Shown here piece after piece: positions 1-5,005 of a DNA stretch of 8,994 bases. The notes below the pieces were generated by a model, which was not told where the DNA came from, made no database searches, and saw only the letters and a program-made list of their open reading frames with translations. The position numbers and the translations under genes were made by a program. Source of the stretch: Aquifex sp. (GTDB taxonomy: Bacteria > Aquificota > Aquificia > Aquificales > Aquificaceae). The stretch lies in the NCBI GenBank assembly GCA_015487405.1, contig WFPV01000103.1, positions 1 through 8,994 on the forward strand, given 5' to 3'. Within the stretch, counting starts at the first letter, position 1. Every line of letters begins with the position of its first letter.

Positions 1-144
1 CCACCCCCGAAGTGTAGGCTTCACAAATATACTCATATCCAGCCAAAGGTATTTAAGCTCTTTGCCATGTTTTTCTTTTAGCCATTTTCTTAGCTCCTTT
101 ATATGCTTGGTTGAAGAGTTTTCCAGAATGGTAAGTGAGATATC
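1..144 (-). other. Open reading frame running off the left edge, nature unclear
   Basis: A minus-strand frame is open from just after a TAG at 145-147 to the window edge (48 codons). It contains a Lys/Glu/Leu-rich stretch (KHIKELRKWLKEKHGKELKY) that looks protein-like. It has no ATG, and it overlaps the TnpB-like fragment at 53-214 in another frame, so it may be the frameshifted continuation of that gene, part of an unrelated gene outside the window, or chance. I do not recognise a family. Confidence 0.2.
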
Positions 145-214
145 CTAAAGCTATTTGGTATTCGGTGGGAATGTCGGTTAGGGCTCTTGAGAAACATTTT
201 AGAGGTTTTGGCAT
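53..214 (-). pseudogene. TnpB-like (IS200/IS605 OrfB) N-terminal fragment
   Basis: This 53-codon minus-strand frame begins with ATG at 214-212, preceded by a weak AAGG-type ribosome site about 9 bases upstream, and stops with TAA at 55-53. Residues 8-37 contain FSRALTDIPTEYQIALGY and then GKLFNQA. This aligns by eye with the second TnpB fragment at 1002-1254 (FSERIFPTREQ ... AKLWNKA), sharing FS, PT, EQ-like, Leu spacing and the KL-x-N-x-A element of the TnpB N-terminal domain. After NQA the sequence stops resembling TnpB and ends 16 residues later, so the RuvC-like nuclease domain is missing. TnpB is the RNA-guided nuclease carried by IS200/IS605 elements; this piece could not have that activity. 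Similarity is judged by eye over about 30 residues, so the family call is tentative. Confidence 0.4.
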
Positions 215-585
215 TAGGGCTACCTTTTAAGGAAAATTTTAAAACTGCTTACGCAGGTGGGTTTCTGTGTACGCACTTTAGATACGAGGTTTTAGTCCGA
301 AAGTTTTCTATAAAAGAAATTGAACAGCGTATTAAGGAACTTGAAAGGGAAACAAAGAATATTAAACCGAATCTTGATGTTTTGTTATCAAAGCTTGACC
401 GCATATTCGCACTTAACCCCGAAGAAGCTAACCGAATTCTAAAGCTCTTCGCTCAAGAGATAGAAATAGTTTCAAATAATGGGATTGTTCAAATAAGGGT
501 GAAAAAAGGGTCTGCTTTACCCAAGATTTTAACGAAAAGGTTGGTTGCGGGGGCGGGATTTGAACCCGCGACCTCCGGGTTATGA
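187..585 (+). pseudogene. C-terminal remnant of a probable serine recombinase ending inside a tRNA gene
   Basis: The open frame covers 132 codons, with an arbitrary TTG as the first start codon; no ribosome site precedes it, and the first 20-35 residues are probably not original. Residues about 41-108 (FSIKEIEQRIKELERE, then NLDVLLSKLDRIFALNPEEA, then a beta-like EIEIVSNNGIVQIRVKK) have the coiled-coil and short strand pattern seen at the C-terminus of large serine recombinases. The last 13 residues (VAGAGFEPATSGL) are the antisense reading of the tRNA-fMet 3' half and stop inside it. Proteins ending this way are usual for integrases of elements that insert at tRNA 3' ends. The catalytic resolvase domain is absent: the other strand carries the TnpB-like fragment just upstream. 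A tyrosine recombinase is less likely because no R-H-R-Y box is visible. Inactive as it stands. Confidence 0.5.
502..522 (-). terminator. Possible weak terminator downstream of tRNA-fMet
   Basis: On the minus strand, 20 bases past the tRNA 3' end, a 4-bp stem (GGGT at 522-519 with ACCC at 511-508, 7-base loop) is followed at once by six T residues (507-502). The stem is short for a hyperthermophile, so this is only a candidate. Confidence 0.3.
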
Positions 586-618
586 GCCCGGCGAGCTACC
601 AGGCTGCTCCACCCCGCG
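542..618 (-). tRNA. Initiator tRNA-fMet (anticodon CAT)
   Basis: Reverse complementing 542-618 gives a complete 77-nt cloverleaf starting CGCGGGG and ending in an encoded CCA (544-542). The initiator hallmarks are visible: the unpaired C1-A72 at the top of the acceptor stem, three consecutive G:C pairs next to the anticodon loop (GGG/CCC flanking CTCATAA), and strong overall identity to bacterial tRNA-fMet as I remember it. This tRNA is charged with Met, formylated and used only at start codons. The gene is intact although a recombinase remnant runs into its 3' end, as expected when an integrating element carries a copy of the tRNA 3' part that restores the gene. Confidence 0.97.
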
Positions 619-637
619 TTATCCATGTACTAACATT

Positions 638-666
638 ATTATACGTTTTCACCTTGTAAAAATCAA
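638..666 (-). promoter_or_regulatory. Sigma-70 type promoter of tRNA-fMet
   Basis: Read on the minus strand, a TTGATT -35 box (666-661) and a perfect TATAAT -10 box (643-638) are separated by exactly 17 bases. Transcription would start near 631, about 12 bases before the mature tRNA 5' end at 618. Position, strand and spacing all fit. Confidence 0.8.
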
Positions 667-731
667 GTGAAAATGTAGTTTACGAAATAGATGAGAAGAA
701 ATCAGGAAATATGAGATGGAGAACGCCAAGT

Positions 732-953
732 TTAGACATTGGAGGAAAGGTATTTAATGAAAATGAAGGAAGCGAGCCAAGACCAAACAGTTTCGTATTT
801 AGCATTGTGAGAAAAACGCCTGTAAAAGTTCTTCATCCTATGTTTTATACGCCTTAAAAACCTATCTACAACATTTCTAACGACACTTCTTAAAAACTTA
901 GCTAATGAATGCCACCAGAGATGAAAAGCTTCTGGACCTACATCTATTCCCAA
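732..953 (-). pseudogene. C-terminal fragment of an IS6-like DDE transposase
   Basis: This 73-codon frame uses a TTG directly after an in-frame TAA, so its 5' part is missing; it stops at TAA 734-732. Residues 26-66 (RNVVDRFLRRIKHRMKNFYR, then RFSHNAKYETVWSWLASF) have the layout of the C-terminal end of IS6/IS240-type DDE transposases. There the motif N-x-x-E-R-F/Y, a basic K-x-R-x-x-x-F segment, and a final helix ending near SWL-x-SF carry the third catalytic residue. The expected Glu is Asp here (NVVDRF), and the usual final YN is replaced by IKYLS. The two catalytic Asp residues upstream are absent, so this is a dead remnant. It sits about 50 bases from the TnpB remnant on the same strand; I read them as two different elements. 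Family call is by motif memory only. Confidence 0.55.
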
Positions 954-1001
954 TTAGCCCATATCTCTATTCTCCCTCCTACTTATCTTGGCATTCTCAT
1001 T

Positions 1002-1254
1002 TCAACTTTCTGAAAGTTTTTTAAGGACAGCTTGAGCTATGTCTGAAGGAAGAGCTTTGTATTTTTCAGAGTTTTTAACAAGGTGAAAAAGCTTTTCGTA
1101 AGGAATTATTTGTCCTGTTTTGAAGAAGTGCTGTTTAAGGATGTAATTAGCTTTATTTCCATAGTTTTGCACATCTCAGTTCAAGTTCCCTTAGGATTTC
1201 TTTTTGCTCACGAGTAGGAAAAATTCTTTCGCTGAATCTTTTCGTGTTTAATAC
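1002..1254 (-). pseudogene. TnpB (IS200/IS605 OrfB) N-terminal pseudogene with one frameshift
   Basis: No single long frame is open here, but two minus-strand frames join into a clear TnpB N-terminus. The first (1254-1153) reads KRFSERIFPTREQKEILREL, then ELRCAKLW, then hits a stop. Dropping one A from the GGAAATAAA run near 1158-1155 restores N-KANYILKQHFFKTGQIIPY and on through EKLFHLVKNSEKYKALPSD and IAQAVLKKLSES to a TGA at 1004-1002. The pattern PT-x-EQ, CAKLWN-x-ANY, the AQ-x-VL-x-KL segment and its spacing match the first 85 or so residues of TnpB proteins. The terminal TGA falls where the family has a conserved Trp (SESW), so it may be a TGG to TGA change. The RuvC-like nuclease and zinc-ribbon parts are missing. 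Non-functional relic of an RNA-guided nuclease gene. Confidence 0.7.
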
Positions 1255-1255
1255 C

Positions 1256-1296
1256 TAACATAACATCTTACATTTATATTGTCAAGCAGTTACATT
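1256..1296. repeat. Iterated ACAT motifs upstream of the ribbon-helix-helix gene
   Basis: TAACAT occurs at 1256-1261 and 1261-1266, and TTACATT at 1268-1274 and 1290-1296. The last two are exact copies 22 bases apart, two helical turns. Such short repeats just ahead of a ribbon-helix-helix gene could be an operator for its own product. They also overlap the 5' end of the TnpB remnant, and chance repeats are common in A+T-rich DNA. Confidence 0.3.
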
Positions 1297-1303
1297 GTTA
1301 AGT

Positions 1304-1495
1304 ATGGGAAAGAAGAAGCAGGTGTGTTTTAGAATTGAAGAAGATGTATTAAAGGAGTTCAAAAAATGGTTAATAGACAAAGGATACAGGAGTATCAATC
1401 AGTATTTAAACAAGCACATCTACGAAGTGCTGGAGAAAGAAGGTAGATTGCCGCTCTCCTCCCTGCACCACAGATACAGGGTTTCCGAGCTGTAA
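1304..1495 (+). CDS. Small ribbon-helix-helix DNA-binding protein
   Basis: A 63-residue protein starting at ATG 1304; a TTG at 1295 is in frame but ATG is the better choice. No Shine-Dalgarno sequence is seen, and a weak TTACAT / TACATT promoter with 17-base spacing (1268-1296) would place transcription almost at the ATG, so translation may be leaderless. Residues 5-45 fit the ribbon-helix-helix (Arc/MetJ/CopG) fold: a short strand KQVCFRIEED, a helix VLKEFKKWLIDKGY, a turn, and a second helix SINQYLNKHIYEVLEKEG. Proteins of this type bind DNA as dimers and usually regulate plasmid copy number, partition or toxin-antitoxin operons. No toxin gene is next to it. The C-terminal 15 residues (PLSSLHHRYRVSEL) are not part of the fold. 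It lies among mobile-element remnants, which suggests an element-borne regulator; whether it still works is unknown. Confidence 0.65.
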   Translation: MGKKKQVCFRIEEDVLKEFKKWLIDKGYRSINQYLNKHIYEVLEKEGRLPLSSLHHRYRVSEL

Positions 1496-1568
1496 ATTTT
1501 TACTATAAAGATAGAAAAAGGAAAAAAAGAGTTTTCCGAAATTTCAGGAAGAGTTAATTTAAAACTTA

Positions 1569-1805
1569 ATGGAGTGGGGACAGGTATTGACGATAATTTT
1601 CGGTGTTGCAGGGTTTATGTCTATTTTCGTGTTTTTGATTAATAAGAGAATTGAGTCTATTGAGAAGCGGTTTGACGACGTGAATAAAAGGATTGATGAC
1701 CTAAGAAAAGATATGGACTATCGTTTTGAAAAGCTTGAACAAGATATGAGGGAAATCCGAGAACTTCTCTACAAAGTATTGGGAACGGAAGCAAAGAAAG
1801 GTTAA
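1569..1805 (+). CDS. Small membrane-anchored coiled-coil protein, function unknown
   Basis: A 78-residue protein that I do not recognise by family. Residues 5-24 (QVLTIIFGVAGFMSIFVFLI) form one hydrophobic membrane segment with few charges before it. Residues 25-73 are a highly charged heptad-patterned coiled coil (RIESIEKRFDDVNKRIDDLR, then MDYRFEKLEQDMREIRELL), so the predicted topology is a short outside N-terminus, one membrane span and a cytoplasmic rod. The start at ATG 1569 places the hydrophobic segment right at the N-terminus; the nearest purine-rich site (AGGAAGAG) lies about 20 bases upstream, too far for a standard ribosome site. The gene follows the ribbon-helix-helix gene by 73 bases on the same strand and converges on the helicase-loader pseudogene, overlapping its end by 4 bases. 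Similar small proteins occur in phages and mobile elements, but a chromosomal role cannot be excluded. Confidence 0.6.
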   Translation: MEWGQVLTIIFGVAGFMSIFVFLINKRIESIEKRFDDVNKRIDDLRKDMDYRFEKLEQDMREIRELLYKVLGTEAKKG

Positions 1806-2191
1806 ACTCTCTCAACCCTGTAATCTTTGTTTTTCACCTCAACAATCATTTCTTGTTCTTCTACTCTACTTCTTACGTGCTGGTCAAAAAAATTGTCTTA
1901 ATTCGTTCCCACTAAGGATCGTAGTTATAAACGCATACTTGTTTTTGTTATTAGGTATCTAAAAATAGCTCTAACGCAAGTTCTTTTGTATAGTCATTAA
2001 CCTTGTTGAAATTATCAAGTATCAAACAATCACAGTTTGTGTATTCTTTTTTTTTTTTCAAATAATAGCGATGGAACGGAAACAAAGAGGGGATATCTGA
2101 CTTTGTGATACCTGTAGAATTGCAAGGTTGCCATTAGGACTGCCATTGCTTTTCCGCTTCCCACAGTCCCTGCCATGATTAAATACTTCAT
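1802..2191 (-). pseudogene. DnaC/IstB-like helicase-loader ATPase pseudogene with three frame disruptions
   Basis: Four minus-strand frames join into one AAA+ loader-like protein of about 130 residues. Frame 1 (2191-2030) starts MKYLIMAGTVGSGKA, a Walker A loop whose last residue is Ala instead of Ser/Thr. Removing one A from a 12-A run (2058-2047) leads into frame 2 with CDCLILDNFNKVNDYTKELA, a Walker B (CLILDN) with the second acidic residue lost. A second break near 1956-1948 (ACCTAATAA) leads to frame 3, NNKNKYAFITTILSGNEL, matching the Sensor 1 region (usually ITTN). Removing one T from a 7-T run (1892-1886) gives frame 4, DQHVRSRVEEQEMIVEV to a TAA at 1804-1802, matching the Sensor 2 end. 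The loader family places replicative helicase on DNA. The ATG overlaps the stop of the 156-residue gene upstream (ATGA), so the two formed one operon. Altered Walker motifs plus three breaks argue that it is dead, unless the homopolymer breaks are sequence errors. Confidence 0.7.
2047..2058. repeat. 12-base homopolymer (T12 on plus, A12 on minus)
   Basis: A run of 12 identical bases lies inside the helicase-loader pseudogene and is exactly where its first frame is lost. Such runs change length easily during replication and can cause RNA polymerase or ribosome slippage. Confidence 0.9.
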
Positions 2192-2658
2192 AGCTCTCCC
2201 TTCTGGAATTTGTCCTTTAGTTGGATGAGTCCATTCAGGAGCTCTTCGGTGTGGAACTTGTCCTTGTAAGCTTTCACGAGGAGCTTCCAGTCCCAGTAGT
2301 TGTTCTTAGCTTCTAAGAAGGAAATTTTCTCTAATTTATCTCCGTTAAATACCGCTAAGAAGCTGGAGACGAGAGGATACTGATACTTGTAATGTTCCCA
2401 TAAAAGCAATCCCGCCACGAACTTCTCCTTTCCCCTCTTTTCCCCGAGCCCGATAAATCCGTGAACGTCCTTCACCTGAGAGGGGTAGAGAGTTCTCAAT
2501 CCCTCTTTCAGAGGCTCTACGAGTTCTTTTAAGTCCTCTTCCGACAGGGGCTCGGTCTTTAGCTTCTCTTCCTTTAGCTCTTCACGTTTTTCCCTGTTCT
2601 CTCCTTCGTCTCCGGAAGGAAACTGAATAACTTTTCCCATACTTTTTAAATATGGCAT
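2188..2658 (-). CDS. Unrecognised 156-residue protein, first gene of a replication-type pair
   Basis: I do not recognise this protein. Residues 7-15 (MGKVIQFPS) could be the true start (ATG at 2640), since neither ATG has a clear ribosome site and the VIQFPS motif is often seen at N-termini. Residues 16-45 are a charged Glu/Lys linker (GENREKREELKEEKLKTEPL). Residues 46-156 look globular and aromatic, with FIGLGEKRGKEKF, LLLWEHYKYQYPLVSSFLAV and NNYWDWKLLVKAYKDKF. No membrane segment, metal site or nucleotide-binding loop is seen. It is followed by the DnaC-like loader pseudogene with an ATGA overlap. In phages and plasmids the gene just before such a loader is often a replication initiator or primosome protein, so this may be one; that rests on position alone. 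The frame is intact with normal codon use, so it may still be expressed. It diverges from htrA across only 25 bases. Confidence 0.6.
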   Translation of the reverse strand: MPYLKSMGKVIQFPSGDEGENREKREELKEEKLKTEPLSEEDLKELVEPLKEGLRTLYPSQVKDVHGFIGLGEKRGKEKFVAGLLLWEHYKYQYPLVSSFLAVFNGDKLEKISFLEAKNNYWDWKLLVKAYKDKFHTEELLNGLIQLKDKFQKGEL

Positions 2659-2667
2659 AAGCCGTGG

Positions 2668-2675
2668 GTTATAAT
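2668..2675. promoter_or_regulatory. Symmetric -10 region between the divergent 156-residue gene and htrA
   Basis: In the 25 bases between the two start codons the sequence GTTATAAT gives TATAAT on the plus strand (2670-2675) and TATAAC on the minus strand (2673-2668). On the plus strand a start near 2682 would leave htrA with almost no leader. No good -35 box is seen for either direction. Confidence 0.4.
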
Positions 2676-2683
2676 GAAGGATT

Positions 2684-4060
2684 ATGAGGAAAGTTATAAC
2701 TCTTTACTTTCTCCTTCTAAGTTTAATCACCTTCGGTTTCCCCTTCTCCTTAGGTGGTAGCACCTTAAAGGCTTTTGAGAACGAGCTCATTAGCATAGTT
2801 GACAAGGTTTCTCCCTCCGTAGTGACCATTTTTGTGGTCAAAGAAGAGAAGATGGGGAGTCCTTTTCCGGAATTTCCCTTTCCCTTCTTTGGCCCCGAGC
2901 CTTTTATAAGAAGAGAAAGAGCACTGGGGAGCGGTGTGATAGTCAAATACGATGCGGATAAAAAGGTTGCGTATATCTTGACAAACGCTCACGTTGTTGA
3001 AAACGCGGTCAGGGTGACCGTAAAGATAAACAGGGAGATATCTAAAAAGGCGGAAATAGTGGGGATAGATAAAAAGACAGACGTCGCAGTGATAAAGATA
3101 AATACCGAAGGTATCAAGGATATAGAAAAGAGAATTGCAAAGCTTGGAGACTCCAACAAGCTCAGGGTCGGACAGCTCGTCATAGCGATAGGAAATCCCT
3201 TAGGATTGGAGAGGACCGTTACGGTCGGAGTTATCTCCGCTCTCAGGAGAAGCATAGGTGTCACTCAGTATGAGAACTTTATCCAGACGGATGCGGCTAT
3301 AAATCCCGGAAACTCCGGAGGACCTCTCGTTAACACGGACGGGGAGGTCATAGGGATAAACACTGCAATAATCGCCAACGCTCAAGGACTGGGATTCGCT
3401 ATTCCCATAAACCTCGCCAAATGGGTTATGGACCAAATCTTAGAACACGGAAGGGTTATAAGGGGATGGCTCGGAGTAATAATTCAAGATGTAACTCCCG
3501 GCATAGCGGAAGCGGTAGGAGTTAAGGAAGGAGTTATAGTAGCTCAAGTCGTTCCCGGAAGCCCCGCGGACAAGGCGGGACTGAAGGTAGGAGACATCAT
3601 CGTTGAATACAACGGTGAGAAGGTAAGGGACGCGAGGGACCTTCAGTTTAAAGTAATGAAGACAAAGCCCGGCACAAAGGTAAAGCTGAAAGTAATAAGG
3701 CAAGGAAAAGAAAAAGTTATAACCGTGACCATAGGTGAAATGCCCGAGAGTGCGGTGGCGAAGGGAACCGTATCTCCCGAAAACCTCGGTGTAATCGTTA
3801 GAGACCTAAATCCCGACGAGAGGAGGTATTACGGAGTCAGCAAAGGAGTTATTGTTGAGGAAGTTCTCCCCAACAGCGTGGCGGACTACGCGGGACTCAG
3901 ACCAGGAGACATAATCCTTGAGGTTCAATATAAGCCTGTTAGGAATGCGAGGGAGTTTTACAAACTCATTGAGGAGGCAAAGAAAGAGGGAAGGAGCAGG
4001 ATCTTGCTCCTTGTTAGGAGAGGAAAGTTTAATACATTTATATCCCTCCCCTTAAAATAG
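2684..4060 (+). CDS. htrA: Do-type periplasmic serine protease (HtrA/DegP family)
   Basis: A full-length 458-residue Do protease. Residues 1-25 are a signal peptide (basic MRK, then YFLLLSLITFGFPFSLG), so the enzyme acts in the periplasm. The chymotrypsin-like domain covers about 30-255, with catalytic His103 in TNAHVV, Asp133 in KKTDVAVI and Ser211 in GNSGGPL. Two PDZ domains follow at about 262-350 (RGWLGVIIQDV ... SPADKAGLKVGDIIVEYNG) and 367-455 (NLGVIVRDL ... SVADYAGLRPGDIILEV). A Pro/Phe-rich loop at 58-74 matches the flexible LA loop of DegP-like proteins. The family degrades and chaperones misfolded envelope proteins. ATG 2684 is chosen because it gives the complete signal peptide and has AAGG just upstream. 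It leads a unit with rpoS, whose GTG lies 12 bases after the htrA stop. Confidence 0.95.
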   Translation: MRKVITLYFLLLSLITFGFPFSLGGSTLKAFENELISIVDKVSPSVVTIFVVKEEKMGSPFPEFPFPFFGPEPFIRRERALGSGVIVKYDADKKVAYILTNAHVVENAVRVTVKINREISKKAEIVGIDKKTDVAVIKINTEGIKDIEKRIAKLGDSNKLRVGQLVIAIGNPLGLERTVTVGVISALRRSIGVTQYENFIQTDAAINPGNSGGPLVNTDGEVIGINTAIIANAQGLGFAIPINLAKWVMDQILEHGRVIRGWLGVIIQDVTPGIAEAVGVKEGVIVAQVVPGSPADKAGLKVGDIIVEYNGEKVRDARDLQFKVMKTKPGTKVKLKVIRQGKEKVITVTIGEMPESAVAKGTVSPENLGVIVRDLNPDERRYYGVSKGVIVEEVLPNSVADYAGLRPGDIILEVQYKPVRNAREFYKLIEEAKKEGRSRILLLVRRGKFNTFISLPLK

Positions 4061-4072
4061 GAGGGTTTAAAC

Positions 4073-5005
4073 GTGGTTCCGGATACAGAGCAAGAGTTAA
4101 TAAATCAATACTTGAAGAAGATTTCTAAGATTCCTCTTCTGACCCCGGAAGAGGAGAAAGAGCTTGCAAGGAGAGCGAAGCAGGGAGACAAGGAGGCACT
4201 AAAGAAACTAGTGGAGTCTAACCTCAGGTTCGTTGTAAGCGTGGCAAAGCAGTATATCGGATACGGTCTACCCTTTTCGGAGCTCATAGCCGCGGGAAAC
4301 TTGGGATTGCTGGAAGCTGCAAAACGCTTTGACCCCGACAGGGGTGTTAAGTTCATCTCTTACGCGGTCTGGTGGATAAGACAGGCGATAATGCAGGCAC
4401 TTTCCCAGCAAACGGGAGCTGTCAGGATTCCTCTAAAGCAGTCCCATCTCATAAACAAGATTAGCCACATCTACGGGGAGCTCGCCAAAAAGCTGGAAAG
4501 GGAGCCCACACCTGAGGAGATAGCGGAGGAGTTCTCAAAACAGATGATAGCCAAGGAGCTTGAGAAGGAGCTCGGAAGAGAACCGACACCTGAGGAAGTA
4601 GAGGAGCGTTTCAAGAAAGAAGGTTACAAGATTTCCCCCGAAGAGGTGGAAAAATACCTGCAGGTGTGCAGGGTTCCCCTCTCCCTCGACGCACCGGTAG
4701 GAGAGAATGAAGACACCTTCTTCATAGATTTCCTCAGCAAGCACGGAACGGCGGAAGTAGAGGAAAAGATTATCCAAGAAGTAATCCAGAAGGAGATAGA
4801 CGACCTCCTCAACAAGCTAACTGACAAGGAAAGAAAGGTTATAGAGCTCCGTTTTGGGCTAAAAGGAAACGAGCCCAAGACCTTGAGGGAAATCGGAGAA
4901 ATCTTGGGGCTTTCCCGCGAACGGGTGAGACAACTTGAGACGAGGGCACTTAGAAAACTCAGAAGCCTCGCTATGAAGCGTCATCTGAAGGATTTCCTCA
5001 GCTAA
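4073..5005 (+). CDS. rpoS: Group 2 sigma-70 factor (RpoS-like)
   Basis: A 310-residue sigma factor lacking region 1.1, the size of RpoS and other group 2 factors. Region 1.2 is at about 5-38 and region 2 at about 39-113, with NLRFVVSVAKQY, the core-binding and -10 melting segment KRFDPDRGVKFISYAVWWIR and QAIMQAL. Region 3 is at 118-230 and region 4 at about 245-305, with the helix-turn-helix TLREIGEILGLSRERVRQLE reading the -35 box. The start is GTG 4073, with GGAGGG 8 bases upstream overlapping the htrA stop. Unusual: a 26-residue tandem duplication in region 3, KLEREPTPEEIAEEF (140-154) and ELGREPTPEEVEERF (166-180), where most sigma factors have one copy. Placed between htrA and truB it is probably cotranscribed with both; a stress role is inferred from group 2 membership and from htrA. 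The symbol rpoS follows the Aquifex naming I recall; a housekeeping factor would be longer. Confidence 0.85.
   Translation: MVPDTEQELINQYLKKISKIPLLTPEEEKELARRAKQGDKEALKKLVESNLRFVVSVAKQYIGYGLPFSELIAAGNLGLLEAAKRFDPDRGVKFISYAVWWIRQAIMQALSQQTGAVRIPLKQSHLINKISHIYGELAKKLEREPTPEEIAEEFSKQMIAKELEKELGREPTPEEVEERFKKEGYKISPEEVEKYLQVCRVPLSLDAPVGENEDTFFIDFLSKHGTAEVEEKIIQEVIQKEIDDLLNKLTDKERKVIELRFGLKGNEPKTLREIGEILGLSRERVRQLETRALRKLRSLAMKRHLKDFLS
4490..4612 (+). repeat. Imperfect 78-bp tandem duplication inside rpoS
   Basis: Bases 4490-4534 and 4568-4612 encode two copies of a 15-residue unit centred on REPTPEE, offset by exactly 78 bases (26 codons). The best-conserved DNA core is ACACCTGAGGA in both copies. 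The protein copies are about two-thirds identical and the DNA has diverged further, so the duplication is not recent. Confidence 0.8.

Noticed and set aside
542..585. The last residues of the 187-585 frame as real protein sequence
   Set aside because: They are the antisense of the tRNA-fMet 3' half. They may be a true integrase tail, but they carry no independent evidence of function.
732..1254. TnpB and IS6-like remnants as one composite gene
   Set aside because: The motifs belong to unrelated enzyme families (RuvC-like nuclease versus DDE transposase) and are separated by about 50 bases with stops, so two elements are more likely.
2022..2058. Hairpin CAAAC/GTTTG followed by T12 as a plus-strand terminator
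   Set aside because: The T run starts about 8 bases after a 5-bp stem, the only plus-strand gene before it ends 216 bases upstream, and the sequence is better explained as the loader pseudogene.
2704..3703. Several 75-91 codon minus-strand frames opposite htrA
   Set aside because: They are overlapping shadows of a complete Do protease with all catalytic motifs; composition is not protein-like.
4073..5005. Housekeeping sigma factor (rpoD/sigA)
   Set aside because: Region 1.1 and the long non-conserved region before region 2 are absent and the length is 310 residues, as in group 2 factors.
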